Assembly (NCBI GenBank): GCA_051294375.1
Contig: CM119268.1
Coordinates: 21,139,869 to 21,203,868, forward strand
Reading direction: 5' to 3'
Source: Paraspadella gotoi
Taxonomy: Eukaryota; Chaetognatha
DNA: 64,000 bases
Shown piece after piece: positions 42,737 through 54,960 of the stretch. The notes under the pieces were generated by a model. It was not told the DNA's origin. It saw only the letters and a list, made by a program, of their open reading frames with translations, and ran no database searches. Made by a program: the position numbers and the translations under genes. The first letter of the stretch is position 1, and every line of letters starts with the position of its first letter.

Positions 42737-42806
<70 letters not shown>
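42737..42806. repeat. (GA)n microsatellite
   Basis: GA dinucleotides; the partner CT tracts are at 34694-34774 (left arm, interrupted) and 49098-49300 (direct copy, heavily interrupted). Confidence 0.95.
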
Positions 42807-42813
<7 letters not shown>

Positions 42814-43409
42814 TGAAAAGCTTTTTTGATTGCTTCTGCACAAAAACACAATGAGATAAGAATAACAGTGGTTTTTTTATTAGTGGACTAGAAAGTCAAG
42901 AGGTTTTTAAAGTTGGGTTATAGGTTAAAATTTAGTGTCAGGCTTTTTATTGACTTCGGGTTTTGAGTGACATGGATAGACATTGAAGAGCATTAAAGTT
43001 TTTTAAATGTTTAAAAATTGGTATATTTTACTAAATAAAAACATTGCTTATTGACCGCAAATAAAAGAACGTTTATTGAATGATTACTGCGTCCCTTTTA
43101 CTTCAATGGAACAAAACCATTGAGACCATCAATTTTGAAACGATGCCAGGAATTGTATTAAAATGATAAAATTAAAAAATTATGAAAAATGGTTAAAATG
43201 AATAAAAAAAAGATTTAATGACACAGATAAAGAGAGAGATACTTTCCGACTGACCCTTTTGAAATAATTTATGCCCTGATCGTAGTCATTGACATTTCAA
43301 TCGATTTCGTTCGTTCGAATGAAGATGAGATGAACGAGAGAAAATATGAAAAAGAGAAAAAGGGAGAAAATAGGAAATAAAGAGAGAAAGAGAGAAAGAG
43401 AGAGAGAGC

Positions 43410-43451
<42 letters not shown>

Positions 43452-43822
43452 AGGTAAATAAAAAAGTGAAAAACAGGAAGGGAGAAACAGATTTTAAGAA
43501 AAATAACTAAAAAATTAAAAATTTAAAAATGTTAAAAAGAAAGAGGGAATAAAATTGGAAAAAACTCATTCAAAACAACGAATGAAAATCAAAGTAGAAA
43601 AAAATAGAGAGACTGCTTTCGCTATTTCATTCAAAAATCCATCTCTCCTTTCTGTATGTCTCTCTCTCTGTCTGTCTTTCGCACTCGCACACACTCACTC
43701 TTATTCGAATTTCATTTATCAGCGCTTTTCCGCGTCCCTAACCAATGCGGATTTTTTTCTTTCTTTTTTTATGCTTGGATTGTTTGCTTTTAGAACCTTT
43801 TTTTCGTATTTTTGACGCCTTT

Positions 43823-43823
<1 letters not shown>

Positions 43824-43911
<88 letters not shown>
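43824..43911. repeat. (CT)n microsatellite
   Basis: CT dinucleotides; the partner GA tract is at 33553-33622 in the left arm. Confidence 0.95.
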
Positions 43912-43914
<3 letters not shown>

Positions 43915-44040
43915 CGCTGTTTTTTGTCTTCGACTGTTCTCGGCAATCTCTCTCCCCCTCTCATCCATCCCTTTTGCCGACAACGAGATTTCTGTTGACT
44001 TTTTAATTGGCATCGATCGATATTTTCGAATTCTAAAAAA

Positions 44041-44352
44041 NNNNNNNNNNNNNNNNNNNNNNNNNNNNNNNNNNNNNNNNNNNNNNNNNNNNNNNNNNNN
44101 NNNNNNNNNNNNNNNNNNNNNNNNNNNNNNNNNNNNNNNNNNNNNNNNNNNNNNNNNNNNNNNNNNNNNNNNNNNNNNNNNNNNNNNNNNNNNNNNNNNN
44201 NNNNNNNNNNNNNNNNNNNNNNNNNNNNNNNNNNNNNNNNNNNNNNNNNNNNNNNNNNNNNNNNNNNNNNNNNNNNNNNNNNNNNNNNNNNNNNNNNNNN
44301 NNNNNNNNNNNNNNNNNNNNNNNNNNNNNNNNNNNNNNNNNNNNNNNNNNNN
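44041..44352. other. N gap between palindrome and segment 'a'
   Basis: 312 N. Sequence on its left is the outer end of arm A', on its right segment 'a' in an orientation that disagrees with the a-A joins at 33425 and 47690. Confidence 0.95.
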
Positions 44353-44542
44353 AAAAAGAGAGAGATCCACGCGTTTAAAGTAGGACCGACAAAAACGATG
44401 AATGAGATTGAGAAGTGCAAAAAAAAGGAAAAAAATAATTAAAAGAAGAAAAATGAAATCACTGTTAAAAACTCTAACTTACTTTCCTTCTTCTTCACCT
44501 TCGTATCATCTTCCTTACTTTTTATCTAAACTTTTCTTCATT
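44353..44542 (+). repeat. Segment 'a', copy 2
   Basis: Near-identical to 33236-33425, then diverges exactly at ctttcttcatt: here it continues into B (cctctcaactataatgaaag). Confidence 0.85.
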
Positions 44543-44543
44543 C

Positions 44544-45439
44544 CCTCTCAACTATAATGAAAGGAACGAACGTTTGTTGTGACAGTATTTGTTCGTATTG
44601 TAGTTTGATCTACTTTTTACGTTATAAAATTACAATAAATAAATAATCAGTGGCTGCGCCAATACATGTAAATCACTTTCAAGGGCTTAAACTGAACTGT
44701 TACTGTGGCACTAATATCATTTTATAAATCAAAACAATATTATTTTTGTTTTGAAGTATGATATATGATTAACATGCATTTATAAAAATATAGAATAAGA
44801 AATAGAATAAAATCGAATAGAATAAGAAAAAAATACTTGTTAAAAAATATCAAAGAAATATATTTTTAATATAAGATAATAAAGATTTAAAAAAATTATT
44901 TGCTATATTTTTAAAGAGCAGGTGCAAGTAAAGATCTAGTGGATGTAGCTAAAATTTATTTTAAATGTTCCTTTGCCTTAAAAAAAGCTTCCTTCTTTGT
45001 AGAGCCCTCTAGTAAAATATAGTAAAAATATATAAAACAATTTTAATGAGACTGTTCTTTTGCTTCAGAAAAAAATATTAAAAACTCTGGTGNNNNNNNN
45101 NNNNNNNNNNNNNNNNNNNNNNNNNNNNNNNNNNNNNNNNNNNNNNNNNNNNNNNNNNNNNNNNNNNNNNNNNNNNNNNNNNNNNNNNNNNNNNNNNNNN
45201 NNNNNNNNNNNNNNNNNNNNNNNNNNNNNNNNNNNNNNNNNNNNNNNNNNNNNNNNNNNNNNNNNNNNAATGCTCCTTTGTTTGTACAGCCATCTGGTTT
45301 ATTAAGACAAAAACATATAAAAAATTGCTATTTTGTATAAAGCAATGCAAGTGAAGATCTGGTGTGGGCAGACAGAAGAGCACATTTCTATAGAAAGTAA
45401 AAGGAAAATGCTCATAGTAGAGAAAGTAAGAGACAAATC
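44544..45439 (+). repeat. Inverted repeat B, left arm
   Basis: Begins cctctcaactataatgaaag; reverse complement at 46386-47168. It has an N gap at 45093-45268 (176) that the right arm spans with only about 45-60 bp. The inner end is gtaagagacaaatc, followed by a 25-N gap. Together with its partner it resembles a fold-back element with ~0.8-0.9-kb inverted ends, but flanking target-site duplications are not visible. Confidence 0.85.
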
Positions 45440-46385
45440 NNNNNNNNNNNNNNNNNNNNNNNNNCGCCTCCCTGCCTCTCCTTTCCTCTCCTTCCCCTCT
45501 GCTCTCTTTTCCCTCTCTCCTCCCCTCCCTCTCTTTCCTCCTTCACTTCCCCTCTTTTCTTTCTCTCTCTCTCCCTCTCTCTCTCCTCTCTCTCGTCTCT
45601 CTCTCTCTCTCTCCTCTCGCTCTCTCTCTCCTCTCTCTCTCTCTCTCTGATCTGGCTGCCATCGAGGTTCTCTCTTGTTGAACAACGTTCAATTGATTTT
45701 TGAATTTGTCCACGTCAGCGTCTGCCTTTCGATCTCGATTTTTTCCTTCCGCTTACAATTTAAGGTCAAAAGCAATATAAAAACAAATAATTAGTGTCTA
45801 TTATTATTTATTGATTGTTTCTCAAGGATATTGCGCAAATTAAGTCCCAATAAGTGAATAATCTCCGGTGTTATTTTATGTAAGTTATTGTTGTATTTAT
45901 ATAGTATAAAACAGAATCGGATCGGAAGATCGGGCGGATCATCCGCAAGAATCGGAATCGTCAAATCTTGCAATTGGTCAAGGACAAAATCTGGAATCGA
46001 TCAATCAGCTTTGAAGAACCGATAGAATCCTGTAAACTAAGCTCTTTTGCCTCTTTGATCCTCCTCTCTAGATTATAATAGATTTAGCTTTTCTTAGTAT
46101 TTTATGATGCGGCAGTAAATTGATGGCTGGTAGCGACGGGTTGAGCAGCAGCTGTGCATTCTAAAGAGTCCACGCCTCCAGAAGAAGACGTGGTGTTATA
46201 CAATTATAAGCGTACGCTGAAGACACTATTAACGGTTAATTCTGTGATACTCAGTGACAAATTTATTTGAGAAATCACTTTAGGTGAATTTTACTTAATC
46301 CACCATCGAAATTGTTAAATTTTTTTTTCTACTTTCTTTTTATAATTATTTCCCGGTTACTTAATTTTCTTTTCTCCGTACTAGG
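45440..46385. other. Spacer between B arms
   Basis: 25 N, then a CT-rich tract (45465-45648), then about 730 bp of mostly unique AT-rich sequence. No transposase or other long open frame is present, so if B is a mobile element it is non-autonomous. Confidence 0.6.
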
Positions 46386-47168
46386 CATTTGTCTCTTACT
46401 TTCTCTACTATGAGCATTTTCCCTTTTACTTTCTATAGAACATGTTGCTCTTCTGTCTGCCCACTACCAGATCTTCACTTGCATTGCTTTATACAAAATA
46501 GCAATTTTTTATATGTTTGTCTTAATAAACCAATGGCGTAACAAACAAAGGAGCAATTTTTAAAAATAAATAGCAATAAAATTTAGTTTAGGTATACTCC
46601 ATCCAGAGTTTTTAATATTTTTTTCTGAAAGCAAAAGAACAGTCTCATAAAAGTTGTTTTTATAATATTTACTATATTTACTAAGAGGGCTCACAAAGAG
46701 GAAGCTTTTTTTAAGGCAAAGGAAATTTAAAATGAAATTTTAGCTACAATCCCATAGATCTATTACTTGGCACCTTGCCTCTTTAAAAATATAGCAAATA
46801 ATTTTTTTAAATTTTCGTATTATTTAATTAAAATATATTTCTTTTGATATTTTTTAAACAAGTAAATTTTTTTTCTTATTCTATTCGATTTTATTCTATT
46901 CTTATTCTATATTTTTTATAAATGCATGTTAATCATATACATCACTTCAAAACAAAAATAATATTGTTTTGATTTATAAATGATATCAGTGCCTACAGTA
47001 AACAGTTCAGTTTTAAGCCCCTTGAAAGTGATTTACATGTATTGGCCGCAGCCACTGATTATGTAATTTAATTGTAATTTATAACGAAAAAGTAGATCAA
47101 ACTACAAACGAACAAATACTCGCTCACAGTTAACAAACCGTTCGTTTCCTTTCATTATAGTTGAGAGG
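46386..47168 (-). repeat. Inverted repeat B, right arm
   Basis: Runs from atttgtctcttactttctct to tttcattatagttgagagg. Shows insertions and substitutions relative to the left arm. It is followed by GA and CT tracts (47199-47270, 47361-47442) before the third copy of segment 'a'. Confidence 0.85.
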
Positions 47169-47194
47169 AAAACGAGGAGAGGAGAAGAGACGAA

Positions 47195-47240
<46 letters not shown>

Positions 47241-47360
47241 AGAGTAGAGAAGGAAGAGAGAGAGAGATGAGAGAGAGATTGTCGCCCTCGAATCCCGTCT
47301 GATTTTCGCCGGGAGGGAAGGATTACAAAAGGACGTGGCAACATCAAGGGAAGACGCCCG

Positions 47361-47445
<85 letters not shown>

Positions 47446-47496
47446 CTTTCTCTCCTTTCGCGCAGTCCTTTCCTCTCTTTCTCCTCTCTCTCTCTC

Positions 47497-50243
47497 ACCG
47501 TAAAGTAGGGACCGACAAAAACGATGAATGAAGATTGAGAATGCCAAAAAAAAGGAAAAAGAGAGGACGCTACTTTAAAGAGAGAAATGCAAATCAGCTG
47601 TTAAAAAAACTTGCTAACGTTACTTTCCTTCTCTTGTCCACCTTCGTATCATCTTCCCTTACTTTTTATCTAAACTTTTCTTCCATTTTTAGGAATTCGA
47701 AAATATCGATCGAATGCCAATTAAAAAGTCAAAACAGAAATCTCGTTGTGGCAAACAGGGAATGGATGAGAGCGGGGAGAGAGATTGGCCGAGAACAGTG
47801 CCGCAAGACAAAAACAAGCGGCAGAAAAGAAGAGAGAGAGAGAGAGAGGAGAGAGAGCAGGAGAGAGAGAGAGAGAGAGAGAGAGACGGCAGAGAGCGCA
47901 AGAGCCAGAGAGAGAGAAGCCGAGAGACAAAAGGAGAGCGTCAGAAGAGATCACGAAAGAAAAGGTTCTAAAAGGCAAACAATCGCGGAAGCATAAAAAA
48001 AGACAATGAAAAAAATCCGCAGGTATCGCTGAACTGGCAGGAGGGTCTGATAGGTAATAAGAGTATGCGAAGGAATCGTCAGGACGCACGGAAAAAGCAG
48101 CTGGTAAATGAAATTTCCGAAATAAGAGCGAGTGTGTGCGAGTGCCGAAAGACAGACAGAGAAAGAGGACTACCAGAACAAGGAGAGAATGGATTTTTGA
48201 AATGAAATAGCGAAAGCAAGTCTCTCTATTTTTTTTTCTACTTGATTTTCACTTCGTTTGTATTGAATGAGTTTTTCCAATTTGTTATCCCTCTTTCTTG
48301 TTAACATTTTTACATTTTTTAAGTGTTTTTTTAGTTATTTTTCTTAAAATCTGTTTCTCCCTTCCTGTTTTTCATTTTTATTTACCTTCTCTTTTTCTCT
48401 TTCTCCTCGTCTCTCTCTCCTCTCTCTCGCTCTGCTCTCTTCTCCTCCCGAGTTCTCTCCTCTCTCTCTTCTTCCTTCTTCTCTCTTTATTTCCTATTTT
48501 TTCTCCCTTTTCTCTTTTTCATATTTTCTCTCGTTCATCTCATCTCATTCGGAACGAACGAAATCGATTGAAAATGTCAATGACTACGATCAGGGCATAA
48601 ATTATTTCAAAAGGGTCAGTGCGGAAAGTATCCTCTCGTCTTTATCTGTGTCATTAAAATCTTTTTTTGTTATTCATATTTTAAAAAAGACCATATTTTC
48701 ATTAAATTCAGTGTTTTAATTTTATCATTTTAGAATTAATACAATTCTGGCATCGTCAAAAATTGATGGGCCATCACTCAACTAGGTTTTTCGTTCCATT
48801 TGAAAGTAAAAGGGAACGCAGTATCATTCAAATAAACGTTCTTTTATGCGGTCAATAAGCAATGCTTTTTTATTTAGAAAATATACCCAATTTTTAAACA
48901 TTTAAACTGTAAATGCTCTTCAATGTCATCCATGTCACTCCAAAACCCGAAGTCAATAAAAAGCCTGACACTAAAAATTAACCTATAACCCAACTTAAAA
49001 CCTCTTGACGTTTCTAGCCACTAATAAAAAACCAACTGTTATTCTTATCTCCATTTGTTTTTTGTGCAGAAGCATCAAAAAAGCTTTTCCATTTTCCTTT
49101 TCTCTTCTCCTTCTCTCCCTTCTCTCTCTTCTCTCTTGCCTCTCTTCTCTCCTGCGTCTGGTATCTTTTCCCTCCTCTCGTCTCTCTCCTCTCCTGCTCT
49201 CTCTCCCGCCACGCTCGCCTCTCGCCCGGCCTCCTCCTCTCATCGGCCATCTTGTTCTCACCCTCTCGTCTACTCCTCTCCTTCTCTCTCTTTCGCCGGC
49301 ACACCCTCATGTTTTGAGAACATGTCGGATCGTATTTTCGTTTTCCTCCGTCGTTTCGACCGATCGAGCGGAAGGGCGGGTCAACGTGGCCCAGGTTTTT
49401 AGTCGAAGATCATGGACGCCGTGCAGGCGTTCAGAATCTGTAAAACGTTAAATATTTTCATTTTCGTATGACGAAATGATAATTGAAATTCGGTTTCTTT
49501 CATTTTTCTTTGAAATATTCCTTTAATTTCCTTTAAAAATGTATTTTGTTCAAATCTTTCCTTCGTTTAAATAAAATTTAAATGATAATCTTTAACTTTG
49601 TAATAATCTTTCCCGAATTAAGAAACCAAAACAATTTACATTGAAAATTCCCAATTTATTTTACTTTCTTCGTTTTAAAAATATTGAAGACCAAAAACAA
49701 CCAGAACCTAAACTCAAGGCAACGAACGACAACGACGACAACGACGACAACGACGCGGCAACGATGTCGAACGATAAAGAAAACACGTTTGGTCACGACC
49801 AAAAATAATCCCAACTTCTCGTTTTTGTTCTTTTATTGAGAAGTCAAATGAAAAAAGGAAAAACAAAGGAAAACGAAAAAAAACGGGAAAAGAAAAAAAA
49901 TAGAAAAAGTGTATGTTGAAACCTTTAAGTTTATCGCTGAAGTTCTGCCAACATCCTTTCTTTTGTGCAAATTCCTGACGAATCAATGGCGCAATTGCAA
50001 TTCAGTGTTAGAAATTATCAACGAAAAGTCATTTATTAAATGCAAAAAATGTTTAGACTTGGCAAATAATATTAGCCTTATTTTCCCGCCCCAGAACGCC
50101 CCACTTTCATCTTAAAATAATTTATTTTTTTTACGTTAAAGATTGAGTTGGAAGTTAGGGTTAGGGATTGAGGTTAGTTGATTAAGGTTAGGATTAGGCT
50201 TGTGATTAAGGTTAGGATTTTAGGTTAGTGATTATAGGTTAGG
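47497..50243 (+). repeat. Third, direct and truncated copy of segment 'a' + arm A
   Basis: Collinear with 33236 to about 35840: segment 'a', the GC-rich island, the gacaacgacgacaacgacga tract (49727), and the first units of the telomere-related minisatellite, where it stops at about 50243. It has the highest indel noise of the three copies, including scattered extra bases in (GA)n tracts. Confidence 0.85.
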
Positions 50244-51279
<1,036 letters not shown>

Positions 51280-51397
51280 ATCGTTTTTGACCGTGTCTGT
51301 CTGTCGGTCTGTCTGTCTCTCTGTCCGTCGGTCTGTCTGTCTCTCTGTCCGTCGTCCTGTTGTCTGTCTCTCTTGTCCTGTCTCCGTCGTCTGTCTG
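51280..51397. repeat. TGTC/GTCT-type minisatellite
   Basis: Irregular gtctgtctgtc and ctctgtccgtcg words, the same type as the large array at 51985-52770, directly 5' of a SINE-like copy. Confidence 0.85.
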
Positions 51398-51677
51398 TAG
51401 TCGGCAATTGCCTAGGTTCACCCCGCCTGTAGGCATGACACCTTCAGTCCTGACCCGGTGGCTCATTGAGTAAAGCCATCAGCTCATGACCACTAGGTAC
51501 CGGGTTCAAATCCCAACCCGGTACTTACCCTGTGGGAAGCGTGAGGACGGCCGTAAGCCGCCTTGGGGGCGTGGCAACCCTCAAAGCTGGTTCCAAGCCA
51601 GGACCGTTCCATGGCTACTAAGGGGGTTATAGAAGTTGACGGATAGTCATCTTCAGCCCACTTAGCGCCTAATCCAC
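51398..51677 (+). repeat. tRNA-derived SINE-like element, best copy
   Basis: About 280 bp. It carries an A-box-like tggctcattgag at 51459-51470 and a B-box-like ggttcaaatcc at 51503-51513, 44 bp apart start to start, exactly the spacing in tRNA genes. The D-stem ggct/agcc is intact and the B-box region lies in a 9-bp perfect stem taccgggtt/aacccggta. The anticodon arm does not pair well, so it is a derivative and not a functional tRNA. The ~155-bp 3' body is unrelated to tRNA. Four copies in this window establish a family. Transcription would be by RNA polymerase III from the internal boxes (inference). Confidence 0.7.
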
Positions 51678-51689
51678 ACTGGTGAGCCC

Positions 51690-51967
51690 GTGGATAAGGC
51701 GCTAAGTGGGTGGAAGATATATCCGTAACTTCTATAACCCCCTTTAGTAGCCATGGAAGCGGTCCTGGGCTTGGAACCAGGCTTGAGGGGTTGCCACGCC
51801 CCCAAGGCGGCTTACGGCCGTCCTCACGCTTCCACAGGGTAAGTACCGGGTTGGGATTGAACCCGGTACCTAGTGGTCATGAGCTGATGGCTTTACTCAA
51901 TGAGCACCGGTCAGGACTGAAGGTGTCATGCTACAGGCGGGTGAACCTAGGCAATGCCGCGACTACA
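51690..51967 (-). repeat. tRNA-derived SINE-like element, inverted neighbour
   Basis: Reverse-complement copy beginning gtggataaggcgctaagtgg only 12 bp after the plus-strand copy ends, so the pair stands tail to tail. The A-box and B-box words are recognisable with single-base changes. Confidence 0.7.
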
Positions 51968-51984
51968 TGTCTTCTACGTCGTCT

Positions 51985-52770
51985 TATTTCCGTCGTCTGT
52001 CGTCGCGTCGGTCTGTCTCGGTCCGTCGGTCTGTTCCGTCGGTCTGTCTGTCTCGTCCGGTCCTGTCCTGTTTCATAATCTGTCCGGGTGTTCTGTCTGT
52101 CCTGTCCTGTCCTGTCGGTCTGTCTGTCTCTCTGTCTCGTGCGGTCTGTCTTGTGTCTGTTTTCTCTCTGTTCGCGTCTGTCTGTGTGTCTGTCCGTCTG
52201 TCGCTGCTCTGTTCTCTGTCTGTCCGTCGTCTGTCTTCGTCCGTCTGTCCTGTCGGTCTGTCTGTCTGTCCGTCGGTCTGTCCGTTCTGTCTGTCCGTCG
52301 GTCTGTCTGTCTCTCTGTCCTCGGTCTGTCTGTGTGTCCTGTCCGTCTGTGCCTCTGTCCGTCGTCTGTCTGTGTGTCTGTCCGCTGTCTGTCTGTCTGG
52401 TCTGTCTGTCCGTCAGTCTGTCCTGTCCGTTGGTCTTGTCCCGTCGGTCTGTCTGTCCGTCGTCGTGTTGTCTCTGTCTCGGTCTGTCTGTCTGTCCGTC
52501 GTCTGTCTGTCTCCTCTGTCCGTCGGTCTGTCTCTGTCTGTCGGTCTTGTCTGTCTCCCTGTCCGTCGGTCCTGTCTGTCTGTCTGTCCGTCGGTCTGTC
52601 TGTCTCTCTGTCCGTCGGTCTGTCTGTCTGTCTGTCCTGTCGTCTGTCTGTCTCTCTGTTCGTCGTCGTCTGTCTGTCTGTCTGTCCGTCGGTCTGTCTC
52701 TCTGTCTGTGCCGTCGATCTGTCTGTCCTGTCCCTGTCCGTGCGTCTGGTGCTGTCCTCTCTGTCCGTCG
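51985..52770. repeat. TGTC-based minisatellite, unit ~24 bp
   Basis: About 780 bp built on gtctgtctgtctctctgtcc plus gtcg, with slips to 20-22 bp. The lack of stop codons gives open frames of up to ~290 codons on both strands (Ser/Val/Cys/Leu on plus, Thr/Asp/Arg/Gln on minus). These are repeat readings, not genes. Confidence 0.9.
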
Positions 52771-52896
52771 GCTCATTTGTTAAGACAGAAAAATGTAAGG
52801 AACTGCTAGCGCCGCCTTTAATTTTAAAATTATAAGGAATAAAAGACGGTTTTGATGCAGTGCATGTCATAAATACACGGGCAAAGAAAGTTTTTT

Positions 52897-52985
52897 AGAC
52901 ATGTCATGTCATGTCATATCATGAAAATAAAGTCACTGCGGCGCAACACATTGGAATTACCCATCTTGTTTATTAACAGCAACAC
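52897..52985 (+). repeat. Dispersed repeat DR2, copy 1
   Basis: (atgtc)n pentamers followed by gtcactgcggcgcaacacat, then cttgtttatta. The same order occurs at 56216-56305. Class unknown. Confidence 0.6.
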
Positions 52986-53329
52986 TTTGGCTCACAGACA
53001 TTCCCCCTTGACTAGACGCGTTCGTTTTTCTAATTGTATTCATTCTCTTCTATACATTTACTTTTTTTATTCTCCATATTTTCGTTTTTTATTTATACTA
53101 TTAGTTTTCCTTAGCTAGAACATCTGATTGTGATGTGTAAAAATTAATAAATTCGGCTGTGAGAGACTCTCGAGTGAAAACTTACAAGGACCAGTTACGT
53201 TTTTATTATATATTATTATTATTTATAACCATTATAAAAAATTATCCTTTTTTTCACTGACCAACATTCTAGCAGACGATCTGCAATTCGATCCTCCTCT
53301 TTCTCCCCCTCTAATCCACAGTTCAATGA

Positions 53330-53615
53330 TCCTCCCCCTCGCAAGCAGCAGGGATGTAAACCACAAGCCCCACTCACCTCCGTCCCGAGGCTGCGGCCGC
53401 CCCCGGGCTCATTTTGCCCCCTGGAGGCCAGACATTCCGCTCGAAGCCTCTCTCCTCTCCAAGGAGCCGAAAAAGGTGAGTTCTTTGCCCGCGAAAATCC
53501 GAATCTCACCTTCGAAGTCGTTTTGGCCGAAGATAGGAAAGTATCTTTCGTCGTCGCGAAACGAAATTCTTCCTCTTCGATCCTTACCTCTCCTTACCTC
53601 ATCCTTACCTCACCT
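53330..53615. other. GC-rich island with splice-donor-like sites
   Basis: CpG-containing segment in an AT-rich region. On the plus strand aaaaaggtgagtt (53467-53479) is a close match to a 5' splice site; upstream the frame is open from 53326. On the minus strand gaggtgagtg and three aggtaagg words also look like donors. Either a first exon or promoter-proximal island, on either strand; no protein family recognised. It ends at an N gap. Confidence 0.3.
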
Positions 53616-53619
53616 TTCT

Positions 53620-54229
53620 NNNNNNNNNNNNNNNNNNNNNNNNNNNNNNNNNNNNNNNNNNNNNNNNNNNNNNNNNNNNNNNNNNNNNNNNNNNNNNNNN
53701 NNNNNNNNNNNNNNNNNNNNNNNNNNNNNNNNNNNNNNNNNNNNNNNNNNNNNNNNNNNNNNNNNNNNNNNNNNNNNNNNNNNNNNNNNNNNNNNNNNNN
53801 NNNNNNNNNNNNNNNNNNNNNNNNNNNNNNNNNNNNNNNNNNNNNNNNNNNNNNNNNNNNNNNNNNNNNNNNNNNNNNNNNNNNNNNNNNNNNNNNNNNN
53901 NNTCGCATTTTTTCCCCTTAAGGATCTTCCGCGTCGCATATGACAGACTGGGGTATGGTATTCCCACCTGCTCTCTCTCTCTCTTTTTCTTTCTCTCTCT
54001 CNNNNNNNNNNNNNNNNNNNNNNNNNNNNNNNNNNNNNNNNNNNNNNNNNNNNNNNNNNNNNNNNNNNNNNNNNNNNNNNNNNNNNNNNNNNNNNNNNNN
54101 NNNNNNNNNNNNNNNNNNNNNNNNNNNNNNNNNNNNNNNNNNNNNNNNNNNNNNNNNNNNNNNNNNNNNNNNNNNNNNNNNNNNNNNNNNNNNNNNNNNN
54201 NNNNNNNNNNNNNNNNNNNNNNNNNNNNN
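53620..54229. other. Two N gaps
   Basis: N at 53620-53902 (283) and 54002-54229 (228), separated by 99 bp that ends in a CT tract. Confidence 0.99.
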
Positions 54230-54770
54230 TCGCTCCCTCTCTCTTTCTCCGCAACTGGATTTAACGGTTTCCCCATCAGCAACGGACCTACGAAAACCGC
54301 GCGCGTCTGAAATACTGAGGACCTTTTATTTTTCCACAACTCAAAAAAAAATGTTAGAAGGAAAAAGCAACGAGTCGTCAAATTTTCGACCTTAAACGAT
54401 TATCACCCCTTTAAGCCCAACCCAAACCCCAATCCAAGGCCCAGATTTGGGTATATGGGTGTAGTTATAATGTTACTAACTTACTAGTCTTTATTCAGCT
54501 AGGACTTGCAATACTAAATTATTGTTTTAAAATGAATTATTTTTTATTGTTAGACTATTATTCAAGCCTTTCTTATTTTTTTAACGCATGAAAACAGACA
54601 AAACAGAAAAAAATTATTACTGATATGTTTTGCCCAAACAATTTTTGGCCCAACCTTAGAGTCAATGCTGGCTCGGCTTTTAGAATTCGGTCCACCCTAC
54701 CTCGTGCCTTAGTGTTCCGCCTCTACACATCCCTGCGTGTACCCATCTACACACCCCTGCGTTCACCCCC
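54230..54770. other. Gene-free stretch
   Basis: Mixed then AT-rich sequence, with short imperfect repeats of the words cacatccctgcg and cacccctgcg near 54727-54762. No gene recognised. Confidence 0.5.
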
Positions 54771-54960
54771 TTCCACATCCCTTTTCCAAAACTTCTTCGC
54801 TTTCCTCCACTTTTTCCTTCTTTCTTACTTCCTTCCTATTTTCTATTTTTTGCACATCCATTTCCACATCCCTTTTTCCACATCCCTTTTCCAAAACTTC
54901 TTCGCTTTCCTCCACTTTTTCCTTCTTTCTTACTTCCTTTCTATTTTCCATTTTTTACTC
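54771..54960. repeat. 105-bp tandem duplication
   Basis: ttccacatcccttttccaaa to about 54850 is repeated from 54876 with a few changes. The 105-bp period is a multiple of three, so the frame stays open. The words match the reverse complement of the 14-bp minisatellite at 13352. Confidence 0.8.

Larger units (their letters stand above)
38908..44040 (-). repeat. Giant inverted duplication, right arm (A')
   Basis: Reverse complement of 33426-38802. It has an N gap at 40418-40595 and ends at the N gap 44041-44352. Repeats inside it are more regular than in the left arm (for example the 25-bp array and the pure (TTA)n at 40813-40909), as if it were consensus-quality sequence and its partner single-read quality. 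Confidence 0.9.

Noticed and set aside
43719-44420. Frames of over 200 codons near the palindrome end
   Set aside because: They cross a (CT)n tract and a 312-N gap.
45465-46385. Transposase gene in the B spacer
   Set aside because: No open frame above ~60 codons and no recognisable catalytic motifs.
51459-51513. Functional tRNA gene
   Set aside because: A and B boxes and the D stem fit, but the anticodon arm does not pair and the sequence continues as a repeated element body.
51928-52835. Several ~290-codon open frames on both strands
   Set aside because: All lie in the TGTC minisatellite, where the unit has no stop in any frame. No domain or start context.
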